Assembly: GCA_934525405.1 (NCBI GenBank)
Contig: CAKSZF010000007.1
Coordinates: 1 to 47,123 of the forward strand
Direction of reading: 5' to 3'
DNA length: 47,123 nt
Source: an uncultured Faecalibacterium sp.
GTDB lineage: Bacteria > Bacillota > Clostridia > Oscillospirales > Ruminococcaceae
Each line of letters begins with the position of its first letter. Position 1 is the first letter of the stretch. Of this stretch, positions 40,298 to 47,123 are shown piece after piece. Below the pieces are notes generated by a model, which saw only the letters and a program-made list of their open reading frames with translations, had not been told where the DNA came from and made no database searches. The translations under genes and the position numbers were made by a program.

Positions 40298-40816
40298 ATG
40301 GATACAAGACAGACAAGGCCAATAATACTCACAGTCCCGGCCTTTGAAGACTTCAGAGGATATCTTGCCGTGCCATACGACCAATCTATAAGTTTCAATG
40401 TTCGGCAGATCAATCAGGGATACAGCAGGAAAGCGTTCACACTGCGAGGTCTGCATTATCAGGAAGGGGAACACGCCCAAGCGAAGTTGGTATCCTGCCT
40501 GCGAGGGAGCATATTCAATGTGGCCGTAGATCTTCGCCCCGGAGAAACCTTCGGTCACGCATACAGTGCGGTGTTGTCTTTTGAAAATCGAAAGCAGATG
40601 CTGATTCCCAGAGGCTTTGCTCATGGGTACCTGACATTGGAAGATGATACCCTGATGCAGTGGTGTGTGGATAATGATTTCTGTGCAGAAGCAGCGAGAG
40701 CAGTGCAATACGATTCAGATTTCATCTGGGAAGGTGAGTCGTGGCCGGAATCTGAGTATATAATATCGGAAAAAGATCGGAATTCTGTGAGATTGGAGAA
40801 TTTTTGTGGGAGATAA
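40298..40816 (+). CDS. RmlC-like dTDP-sugar 3,5-epimerase family protein, copy 2
   Basis: A 172-residue protein about 80 percent identical by eye to the product of 30959-31483. It keeps FEDFRGYLAVPYD, INQGYSRKAFTLRGLHYQ with the catalytic His, KLVSCLRGSIFNVAVDLRPG, MLIPRGFAHGYLTL and YDSDFIWEG, and shares the altered LMQWCVDNDF segment. Its 3' end overlaps the HTH gene by 11 bases, which shows the original joined arrangement of the cassette. The last dozen residues differ from copy 1, where the AbiJ-like gene begins. ATG 40298 is preceded by AGAGAGG. Likely cytoplasmic sugar-nucleotide epimerase or related cupin; substrate unknown. Confidence 0.82.
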   Translation: MDTRQTRPIILTVPAFEDFRGYLAVPYDQSISFNVRQINQGYSRKAFTLRGLHYQEGEHAQAKLVSCLRGSIFNVAVDLRPGETFGHAYSAVLSFENRKQMLIPRGFAHGYLTLEDDTLMQWCVDNDFCAEAARAVQYDSDFIWEGESWPESEYIISEKDRNSVRLENFCGR

Positions 40817-41594
40817 AAGACCATATAAACTAAGAAAATCCGGTGCTGGCCGGAAACCGTTGAAGCCGAACTATGATGCGGCAGCTATCCTGCAGGAGCA
40901 GATGAAAGCGGCTGTAGCTCTCTATGCAGATAATTCCCTTCAGACAATCGCAGACACATTATCTCTCAATCCCATCAAGGTGCGAAAGCTATTGATCACG
41001 GCCGGTGTTTATGAATCAGAAATTGCAGATGCGGTGAATTCTGCTTTTGAGGAAAAACAGGGGATGCCTTATAAAGAAGCATTGGAAGCGGTGGCAGCAG
41101 AACTGAATTTGTCAAAAGCATCTGTGACTTCTTACTTACCTTATAAGAAAGGCGTGTATTTCAGAGAAAACTGTGAGAGGGAGCAGATTAGCGTTGCGGC
41201 AGAGGGACTTCGACGAATGCGACAGAGGAAGAAAGCAGTAGAAGCGTTGCAGAGCAGTCATGATGAACAGCATCTCTGGAAGTGTTTGGTTGCTTTTCAA
41301 GGATACCGATTCAAGACGACATCCGGATTGCCGTTTTCCTATAAGATCAAGACCGGGCGGAATGGGAAACTGACCAAGGAACTGTGGATCAATCGCCGAG
41401 AAAGCAGTAAGAGCCTGACGTGGAGTTCGATACTGCTGGCTTTTGAAAAGACGGAGGGAAAGCCGCTGGTAAAGCGGCCAAAAGAACTGGGAGATATCCG
41501 TGGCGTGTCCTATATTTATGGGATGTTTAATAGATTTGGTCTGATCGAGGTGCCAGTGAAACAGGACGAGCTAAGAAGCAATCCGACCAGCTGA
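40806..41594 (+). CDS. Helix-turn-helix protein of unknown function, cassette copy 2
   Basis: A 262-residue paralogue of the 32653-33435 product with the same layout: a basic N-terminus (RPYKLRKSGAGRKPLKPNYD), two HTH-like units, and the C-terminal domain with GLPFSYKIKTGRNGKLTKEL, LTWSSILLAFEKTEGK and GDIRGVSYIYGMFNRFGLIE. GTG 40806 lies inside the RmlC-like gene's end, so translation is coupled. The middle 351 bases are identical to copy 1, while both ends differ, a sign of recent gene conversion. The C-terminal dozen residues differ (VPVKQDELRSNPTS). It is the last gene before gmd. Confidence 0.65.
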   Translation: MGDKRPYKLRKSGAGRKPLKPNYDAAAILQEQMKAAVALYADNSLQTIADTLSLNPIKVRKLLITAGVYESEIADAVNSAFEEKQGMPYKEALEAVAAELNLSKASVTSYLPYKKGVYFRENCEREQISVAAEGLRRMRQRKKAVEALQSSHDEQHLWKCLVAFQGYRFKTTSGLPFSYKIKTGRNGKLTKELWINRRESSKSLTWSSILLAFEKTEGKPLVKRPKELGDIRGVSYIYGMFNRFGLIEVPVKQDELRSNPTS

Positions 41595-41611
41595 TTGAAA
41601 AAACCAATATT

Positions 41612-41638
41612 GTGCTAATAGAACACTGCTTTAGCACT
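41612..41638. repeat. Small inverted repeat between the island and gmd
   Basis: GTGCTAA and TTAGCAC form a short hairpin without a T run. The rest of 41595-41736 is AT-rich and shows no gene; a gmd promoter must lie here, or transcription comes from upstream. Confidence 0.4.
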
Positions 41639-41736
41639 TCAGGTAAGCCACCAAAATCCATAAAATATAACTGTACGATAAAAATATACTCAATACATCA
41701 AAAGATAAATCATTTTTTCAGAGAGGAATAAAACAC

Positions 41737-42786
41737 ATGAAAAAAGCACTGATTACTGGTATCACTGGTCAGGATGGTTCCTACCTGGCAGAGTTCCTTC
41801 TGGAGAAGGGCTATGAGGTTCACGGCATCGTCCGCCGCGCTTCCATCTCCAACACCGCTCGTATCGACCACCTGATCGAGAAGAACACTATCACCTTGCA
41901 CGACGGCGACCTGTCCGATTCCTCCGGCCTGATCCGTCTGGTGGGCGAGATCAAGCCCGATGAGATCTACAATCTGGCTGCACAGAGCCATGTTCAGGTC
42001 TCCTTTGACGCTCCTGAGTACTCCGGCGATGTGGACGCACTGGGCGTTCTGCGCGTGCTGGAGGCCGTCCGTGTCTGCGGTCTGACCAAGACCTGCAAGG
42101 TGTATCAGGCTTCTACCTCCGAGCTGTACGGCAAGGTCGAGGAAGTCCCCCAGCGCGAGACCACCCCGTTCCACCCCTACTCTCCGTATGCCGTGGCCAA
42201 GCAGTACGGCTTCTGGATGGTCAAGGAGTACCGCGATGCTTACGGTATGTTCGCCGTCAACGGCATTCTGTTCAACCATGAGTCTGAGCGCCGCGGCGAG
42301 AACTTCGTCACCCGTAAGATCACGCTGGCAGCCGGTCGTATCGCCGAGGGTCTGCAGGATCATCTGGAGCTGGGCAACATGGATTCTCTGCGTGACTGGG
42401 GCTACGCCAAGGACTATGTCGAGTGCATGTGGCTGATCATGCAGCAGGATAAGCCGGAAGACTTCGTCATTGCTACCGGTGTGCAGCACACTGTCCGCGA
42501 CTTCACCGAGAAGGCCTTCGCAGCCAACGGCATCACCATCCGCTGGGAGGGCACCGGCATCGACGAGAGGGGCTATGATGCAGCTACCGGTAAGATGCTG
42601 GTCTGCGTGAATCCTCAGTGGTTCCGCCCCACCGATGTGGACAACCTGTGGGGCGACCCCACCAAGGCAAAGACCGTTCTGGGCTGGAATCCGCAGTCCA
42701 CTACTTATGAGCAGCTGGTGGAGATCATGGCAAAGCACGACCGTGAGCGTGCAAAGCGCGAAAAGGCACTCAAGACAGTTCTGTAA
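41737..42786 (+). CDS. gmd: GDP-mannose 4,6-dehydratase
   Basis: A 349-residue extended short-chain dehydrogenase that makes GDP-4-keto-6-deoxymannose, the first step from GDP-mannose to GDP-L-fucose. The Rossmann motif is [15 protein letters not shown] at the N-terminus. [26 protein letters not shown] with the catalytic Thr/Ser and Glu, and the YxxxK pair (Y151, K155 in [12 protein letters not shown]) are all present. [17 protein letters not shown] and [17 protein letters not shown] are typical of the family. ATG 41737 follows GAGAGGA. The GC-rich, core-type codon use returns here after the island. It is followed 23 bases later by the GDP-fucose synthase gene, giving an operon. Confidence 0.96.
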   Translation: MKKALITGITGQDGSYLAEFLLEKGYEVHGIVRRASISNTARIDHLIEKNTITLHDGDLSDSSGLIRLVGEIKPDEIYNLAAQSHVQVSFDAPEYSGDVDALGVLRVLEAVRVCGLTKTCKVYQASTSELYGKVEEVPQRETTPFHPYSPYAVAKQYGFWMVKEYRDAYGMFAVNGILFNHESERRGENFVTRKITLAAGRIAEGLQDHLELGNMDSLRDWGYAKDYVECMWLIMQQDKPEDFVIATGVQHTVRDFTEKAFAANGITIRWEGTGIDERGYDAATGKMLVCVNPQWFRPTDVDNLWGDPTKAKTVLGWNPQSTTYEQLVEIMAKHDRERAKREKALKTVL

Positions 42787-42809
42787 TTTGGAAAGAAGGC
42801 AATTCTATT

Positions 42810-43754
42810 ATGATGGAAAAGAATGCTAAGATTTATGTCGCAGGTCATCGCGGCATGGTGGGCTCTGCAATCGTTCGTGAGTTGCAGCGTCAGGGTTACA
42901 CCAATATCATCACCCGCACCCACAAAGAACTGGACCTGACCCGTCAGGATGCTGTGGAAGAGTTTTTCGCACAGGAAAAGCCGGAGTATGTGTTCCTTGC
43001 TGCTGCCAAGGTCGGCGGCATCGTGGCCAACCAGGAAGCACTGGCCGATTTCATGTATGACAACATGACACTGGAGATGAACGCCATCCACTCTGCATGG
43101 AAGAACGGCTGCAAGAAGCTGGAATTCCTCGGCTCCTCCTGCATCTACCCCCGCATGGCTCCTCAGCCCATGAAGGAGGATTGCCTGCTGACCAGCGAGC
43201 TGGAAAAGACCAACGAGGCCTATGCACTGGCAAAGATCTCCGGTCTGAAGTACTGCGAGTTCCTGAACCGTCAGTATGGCACCGACTACATCAGCGTCAT
43301 GCCCACCAACCTCTATGGCCCCAACGACAACTACCACCCCACCCACAGCCATGTGGTCCCGGCACTGATCCGCCGCTTCCATGAGGCCAAGGAGCAGAAC
43401 CTGCCCAGTGTTACCTGCTGGGGCGATGGCTCTCCGCTGCGTGAGTTCCTGTACGTGGACGATCTGGCAAACCTGTGCGTCTTCCTGATGAACAACTACT
43501 CCGGCAACGAGACCGTCAACGCTGGTACCGGCAAGGAGCTGACCATCAAGGAGCTGACCGAGCTGGTCGCCAAGGTCGTGGGCTACACCGGTGAGATCAA
43601 GTGGGATACCACCAAGCCCAACGGCACTCCCCGCAAGTTGCTGGATGTGTCCAAGGCCACCAATCTGGGCTGGACCTACAAGACTGAGCTGGAAGACGGC
43701 CTGCGCCTGTCCTACGAGGACTTCCTGAACAACCCGATGCGTGCAGAGCGCTAA
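42810..43754 (+). CDS. fcl: GDP-L-fucose synthase
   Basis: A 314-residue epimerase-reductase that converts GDP-4-keto-6-deoxymannose to GDP-L-fucose with NADPH. Visible motifs are [47 protein letters not shown], and the catalytic [17 protein letters not shown] (Y138, K142 by this start), then [20 protein letters not shown] and [17 protein letters not shown]. Two adjacent ATGs are possible starts (42810 and 42813); AAGAAGG lies ten bases before the first. With gmd, manC, manA and the phosphohexomutase it makes a full route from hexose phosphate to GDP-fucose, presumably for the surface polysaccharide or a glycoprotein. A terminator follows. Confidence 0.95.
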   Translation: MMEKNAKIYVAGHRGMVGSAIVRELQRQGYTNIITRTHKELDLTRQDAVEEFFAQEKPEYVFLAAAKVGGIVANQEALADFMYDNMTLEMNAIHSAWKNGCKKLEFLGSSCIYPRMAPQPMKEDCLLTSELEKTNEAYALAKISGLKYCEFLNRQYGTDYISVMPTNLYGPNDNYHPTHSHVVPALIRRFHEAKEQNLPSVTCWGDGSPLREFLYVDDLANLCVFLMNNYSGNETVNAGTGKELTIKELTELVAKVVGYTGEIKWDTTKPNGTPRKLLDVSKATNLGWTYKTELEDGLRLSYEDFLNNPMRAER

Positions 43755-43767
43755 AATAAACGATTTG

Positions 43768-43808
43768 AAAAGGTCGTGTGTCCGTGCAGGGCCACGGCCT
43801 TTTTTGTT
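43768..43808 (+). terminator. Terminator after fcl
   Basis: AAGGTCGTG pairs with CACGGCCTT (one wobble) and is followed by TTTTT. It may only partly separate gmd-fcl from manC. Confidence 0.75.
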
Positions 43809-43827
43809 AAATGATAGGAGAAGTATT

Positions 43828-45144
43828 ATGAATCTGGTGTTATTGTCCGGCGGCTCCGGCCAGCGTCTGTGGCCGCTTTCCAATGATATTCGTTCCAAGC
43901 AGTTCATCAAGATCTTCCATCGCGAAGACGGCGAACTGGAATCCATGGTGCAGCGTGTCTACCGTCAGATCAAGGCGGTCGATACCGATGCAACGGTCAC
44001 CATTGCTACTTCTAAATCGCAGGTTTCGGCCATCCACAATCAGCTGGGCGAGGAAGTGGGCATCAGCGTGGAGCCTTGCCGCCGGGATACTTTTCCGGCC
44101 ATCGCACTGGCAGTAGCCTACCTGAAGGATGTGCAGGGCGTCGGCGAGGAAGAATCCGTGGTCGTCTGTCCGGTAGACCCCTACGTGGAGAACGACTACT
44201 TTGAGGCGCTGAAAGCGCTGGGCGACCGTGCCGCCGTCAGCAGTGCAAATCTGGTCCTGATGGGCATTGAGCCGACCTATCCCAGCGAAAAATACGGCTA
44301 TATCATCCCCATCGGCAAGGAGCAGGTCAGCAAGGTGTCCATGTTCAAGGAAAAGCCCACGCAGGAAGTGGCAAAGGACTACATTGCAAAGGGAGCGCTC
44401 TGGAACGGCGGCGTGTTCGCCTTCAAACTGGGCTATGTGCTGAACCGTGCCCATGAACTCATTGATTTTGTAGACTACGATGATCTGTTCAATAAATACG
44501 ATACTCTGAATAAGATCAGCTTTGACTATGCGGTGGTGGAGCACGAGCCGGAGATCGAGGTCATGCGCTTCGCAGGCACTTGGAAGGACCTTGGCACTTG
44601 GAACACCCTGACCGAGGCAATGGACAGCCACGCGGTGGGCGAGGCACTGTTTAATGAGCAGTGCGAGAACGTCCATGTGGTCAACGAACTGGATGTGCCG
44701 ATCCTCTGTATGGGTCTGAAGGATGTGGTGGTCTCTGCCAGCCCGGAGGGCATTCTGGTGTCCGATAAGGAGCAGTCCAGTTACATCAAGCCCTATGTCA
44801 ACACGCTCGACCATCGGGTCATGTTTGCCGAAAAATCGTGGGGCAGCTTTAAGGTCATCGACATCGACAGCGCCTCCATGACCATCAAAGTGGCCCTGAA
44901 TGCAGGCCACCGGATGAACTACCATAGCCACCAGCACCGGGACGAGGTCTGGACGGTCATTGCAGGCAAGGGCAAGACCATCGTGGACGGTATGGAGCAG
45001 AACGTGAAGGCAGGCGATGTGATCACCATGTCCGCAGGCTGCCGCCATACTGTTATTGCCGAGACCGAGCTGAAACTGATCGAAGTGCAGCTGGGTGAAG
45101 CTATCGACGTCCACGACAAGCAGAAATTTGAACTGGAATATTGA
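43828..45144 (+). CDS. manC: Mannose-1-phosphate guanylyltransferase (with cupin MPI-like C-terminus)
   Basis: A 438-residue enzyme that makes GDP-mannose from mannose-1-phosphate and GTP. The nucleotidyl transferase motif LLSGGSGQRLWPLSN opens it, with VEPCRRDTFPAIALA, VCPVDPYVEN, KYGYIIPIG, FKEKPTQEVAKDYI, LWNGGVFAFKLG and FAGTWKDLGTWNTL following. Residues about 330-438 are a cupin (WGSFKVIDI, HRMNYHSHQHRDEVWTVIAG and GDVITMSAGCRHTVIAE) like the isomerase part of bifunctional ManC, a little shorter than usual. ATG 43828 follows ATAGGAG. It feeds gmd. A separate type I isomerase gene follows, so the cupin may not be needed for isomerase activity. Confidence 0.92.
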   Translation: MNLVLLSGGSGQRLWPLSNDIRSKQFIKIFHREDGELESMVQRVYRQIKAVDTDATVTIATSKSQVSAIHNQLGEEVGISVEPCRRDTFPAIALAVAYLKDVQGVGEEESVVVCPVDPYVENDYFEALKALGDRAAVSSANLVLMGIEPTYPSEKYGYIIPIGKEQVSKVSMFKEKPTQEVAKDYIAKGALWNGGVFAFKLGYVLNRAHELIDFVDYDDLFNKYDTLNKISFDYAVVEHEPEIEVMRFAGTWKDLGTWNTLTEAMDSHAVGEALFNEQCENVHVVNELDVPILCMGLKDVVVSASPEGILVSDKEQSSYIKPYVNTLDHRVMFAEKSWGSFKVIDIDSASMTIKVALNAGHRMNYHSHQHRDEVWTVIAGKGKTIVDGMEQNVKAGDVITMSAGCRHTVIAETELKLIEVQLGEAIDVHDKQKFELEY

Positions 45145-45163
45145 GCCACCGCAGGAGGCAGCT

Positions 45164-46150
45164 ATGCAAAACAAGAATAAGCCTCTTTTGCTCCGACCGT
45201 CCGGCAAGGATTATCTTTGGGGCGGCAGCCGTTTAAATGATGAATTTGAAAAAAATATCGACCTGACCCCGCTGGCAGAGACATGGGAGTGCTCCACCCA
45301 CCCTGATGGTCCCAGCTATGTGGTAGGCGGTGCCTTTGATGGACAGGAACTGGCAGAGGTGCTGAGAGCGCACCCGGAGTATCTGGGGGAGCGCCACAAG
45401 GGCGAGAACACGCTGCCAATCCTCATCAAATTCATCGATGCCAAGAAAGACCTGTCGGTGCAGGTGCACCCCACCGATGCCTACGCACAGGAGCACGAAA
45501 ACGGCCAGCTGGGCAAGACCGAGATGTGGTATGTGCTGGATGCCGGACGCGATGCGAGACTGGTCTACGGACTCAAGCAGAACTGCACAAAGGCCGAGAT
45601 GCGCAGGGCGATCGCAGACGGCACAGTGATGAAATATCTGCAAAAGGTCCCCATCCACAAGGATGATCTGTTCTTCATTCAGGCCGGGACAGTCCATGCC
45701 ATCGGCGCCGGTGCATTGGTGGCCGAAATTCAGGAAAACTCCAACCTAACCTACCGCCTGTACGATTATGACCGTGTGGGCAAGGACGGCAAAAAGCGGG
45801 AGCTGCACATCGACAAGGCGCTGGATGTAGCGAACCTGAAGAGCAGCGCAGAGCCGAAGCAGCCCCTTCGGGTGCTGAAATACCGGCAGGGCATTGCCTC
45901 TGAGCTGCTGACCCGCTGCAAGTATTTTGAGGTGTACCGGATGATCGTCAACACCGAACGGCGGCAGAAGGTGCACTACCGGGCAGATGAAATCGCCTTC
46001 CGGGTGCTGCTCTGCGTCAACGGCTGCGGCACAATCTCGTATGAGGGCGGCACGATTCCGTTTTATAAGGGAGACTGTATTTTTGTCCCGGCGGATTCTG
46101 AGATGCTGACCATCCACGGGCAGGCACAATTTCTGGATGTAAGAGGGTAA
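45164..46150 (+). CDS. manA: Mannose-6-phosphate isomerase, type I
   Basis: A 328-residue zinc-dependent isomerase that links fructose-6-phosphate and mannose-6-phosphate. LLRPSGKDYLWGGSRL is the usual start. The zinc site is formed by LSVQVHPTDAYA (Gln and His), KTEMWYVLDA (Glu) and QAGTVHAIGAG (His), and NSNLTYRLYDYDR is the family signature near the active site. The C-terminal 80 residues are a second cupin lobe. ATG 45164 has AGGAGG seven bases upstream. It is 19 bases after manC and five bases before the next gene, so manC-manA-phosphohexomutase are co-transcribed. Length is normal for the short Firmicutes form. Confidence 0.94.
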   Translation: MQNKNKPLLLRPSGKDYLWGGSRLNDEFEKNIDLTPLAETWECSTHPDGPSYVVGGAFDGQELAEVLRAHPEYLGERHKGENTLPILIKFIDAKKDLSVQVHPTDAYAQEHENGQLGKTEMWYVLDAGRDARLVYGLKQNCTKAEMRRAIADGTVMKYLQKVPIHKDDLFFIQAGTVHAIGAGALVAEIQENSNLTYRLYDYDRVGKDGKKRELHIDKALDVANLKSSAEPKQPLRVLKYRQGIASELLTRCKYFEVYRMIVNTERRQKVHYRADEIAFRVLLCVNGCGTISYEGGTIPFYKGDCIFVPADSEMLTIHGQAQFLDVRG

Positions 46151-46155
46151 ACAAT

Positions 46156-47123
46156 ATGGATATCAAGAAAGAATATGAGCGCTGGCTGGCAAATGCCACC
46201 GCCGATGCCGATGTAGTGGCAGAGCTGAAAACGCTGGACGATGCCAAAATCGAAGACGCATTCTACCGTGACCTCGCCTTTGGCACGGGCGGTCTGCGCG
46301 GCGTCATCGGCGCAGGCACCAACCGGATGAACGTCTATACCGTGGCAAAGGCTTCTCAGGGTCTGGCGGACTATTTGAAAAAGAACTTTGAAACTCCGTC
46401 TGTGGCCATCGGTTACGACAGCCGCATCAAGAGCGATGTGTTTGCAAAAGTCGCCGCCGGGGTGTTTGCGGCTAATGGCGTCAAGGTCAACATCTGGCCT
46501 GTTCTGATGCCTGTCCCTACCGTGTCCTTTGCGACCCGCTATCTGCACACTTCTGCCGGTGTCATGGTGACGGCTTCCCACAACCCCAGCAAGTACAACG
46601 GCTATAAGGTCTACGGCGCGGACGGCTGCCAGATCACCACCGAGGCTGCAGCAGAAATTCTGGCTGAGATCGAGAAGCTGGACATCTTTGCCGATGTCAA
46701 GACCGGCGATTTTGAAGCAGGTGTGGCAGACGGCAGTATCCAGTACATCCCGGATGAGGTCTACACCGCATTCGTGGAGCAGGTCAAGAATCAGTCTGTT
46801 CTGTTTGGCGAAGAGGTCAACAAGAACGTGGCTATTGTGTATAGCCCGCTGAACGGTACCGGCTTGAAGCCTGTGACCCGCACCCTGAAGGAGATGGGCT
46901 ACACCAACATCACGGTGGTCAAGGAGCAGGAGCAGCCGGACGGGAAGTTCCCGACCTGCCCGTACCCCAACCCGGAAATCAAAGAGGCCATGGCACTGGG
47001 CATGGAGTATGCCAAAAAGTGCAACGCCGACCTGTTGCTGGCGACTGACCCCGACTGTGACCGTGTGGGCATCGCCGTCAAGAACAAGGCAGGGGAGTAC
47101 GAGCTGCTGACCGGCAACCAGAC
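46156..47123 (+). CDS. Phosphomannomutase/phosphoglucomutase (3' end outside window)
   Basis: The first 322 codons of an alpha-D-phosphohexomutase, full length usually 550-580. The frame is open to the window edge. Marks are FGTGGLRGVIGAGTNRMNVYTVAKASQG near residue 44 (substrate loop), SAGVMVTASHNPSKYNGYKVYG with the phosphoserine near residue 142, and LLATDPDCDRVGI with the Mg-binding aspartates near residue 300. This is the PgcA/eukaryotic-like branch. It interconverts hexose-6- and hexose-1-phosphates and so gives mannose-1-phosphate to ManC, or glucose-1-phosphate to other routes. ATG 46156 follows AGAGGG, five bases after manA. Confidence 0.93.
   Translation, partial: MDIKKEYERWLANATADADVVAELKTLDDAKIEDAFYRDLAFGTGGLRGVIGAGTNRMNVYTVAKASQGLADYLKKNFETPSVAIGYDSRIKSDVFAKVAAGVFAANGVKVNIWPVLMPVPTVSFATRYLHTSAGVMVTASHNPSKYNGYKVYGADGCQITTEAAAEILAEIEKLDIFADVKTGDFEAGVADGSIQYIPDEVYTAFVEQVKNQSVLFGEEVNKNVAIVYSPLNGTGLKPVTRTLKEMGYTNITVVKEQEQPDGKFPTCPYPNPEIKEAMALGMEYAKKCNADLLLATDPDCDRVGIAVKNKAGEYELLTGNQ

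Overview
The window looks like a chromosomal segment of a gut Firmicute of the Faecalibacterium/Ruminococcaceae type. The housekeeping genes at both ends are GC-rich with strongly biased codons. They include a SCIFF peptide with its radical-SAM maturase, an oleate hydratase, a TPP-riboswitch thiD-tenA pair, and a palindromic intergenic repeat of the kind found in that group. The genus is an inference; no 16S rRNA or other diagnostic marker is present.

Layout. (1) 1-13.2 kb, GC-rich core: oleate hydratase (partial), Tat-exported 5'-nucleotidase, tRNA-Gln(CTG), a DUF2508-like protein, scfA-scfB-decarboxylase, thiD-tenA on the minus strand under a TPP riboswitch, an orphan small-RNA unit, guaB, pncB and tRNA-Leu(TAA). 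(2) 13.2-29.9 kb, an AT-rich surface-polysaccharide locus that begins after tRNA-Leu. It holds a priming sugar-phosphate transferase, a WecG/TagA/CpsF transferase, two hexapeptide acyltransferases, a Wzy-like polymerase, a Wzx-like flippase, two GT2 transferases, two pyruvyl-transferase-like plus FrhB-like pairs (one fused, one split), two paralogues of an unrecognised family, a VanZ-like protein, and at least three decayed or chimeric glyco-gene remnants. (3) 30.0-41.6 kb, an accessory block framed by two copies of an AraC / RmlC-like / helix-turn-helix cassette. Copy 1 carries an AbiJ-type nuclease gene between its second and third genes; copy 2 has a 5'-truncated AraC gene. Between the copies lie an ImmR/ImmA-type regulator-protease operon, a divergent HTH-HNH nuclease gene behind a promoter region with three GAAC-N4-GTTC dyads, a non-coding transcription unit, an XRE regulator and small zinc-ribbon and unknown proteins. 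No integrase, transposase or conjugation gene is visible. (4) 41.7-47.1 kb, GC-rich again: gmd, fcl, manC, manA and a partial phosphohexomutase, which together make GDP-mannose and GDP-L-fucose.

How it fits together. The GDP-fucose genes at the right end are likely to feed the polysaccharide assembled by the AT-rich locus: priming transferase, glycosyltransferases, acetyl and pyruvyl decorations, flippase, polymerase. The accessory block between them looks like a recombination-prone defence or regulatory island. Its best candidates for something undescribed are the ImmR/ImmA plus HTH-HNH nuclease module with SOS-box-like operators, the AbiJ-like cargo gene inside a duplicated cassette, and the structured non-coding units at 37.6-38.0 kb and 38.6-38.7 kb.
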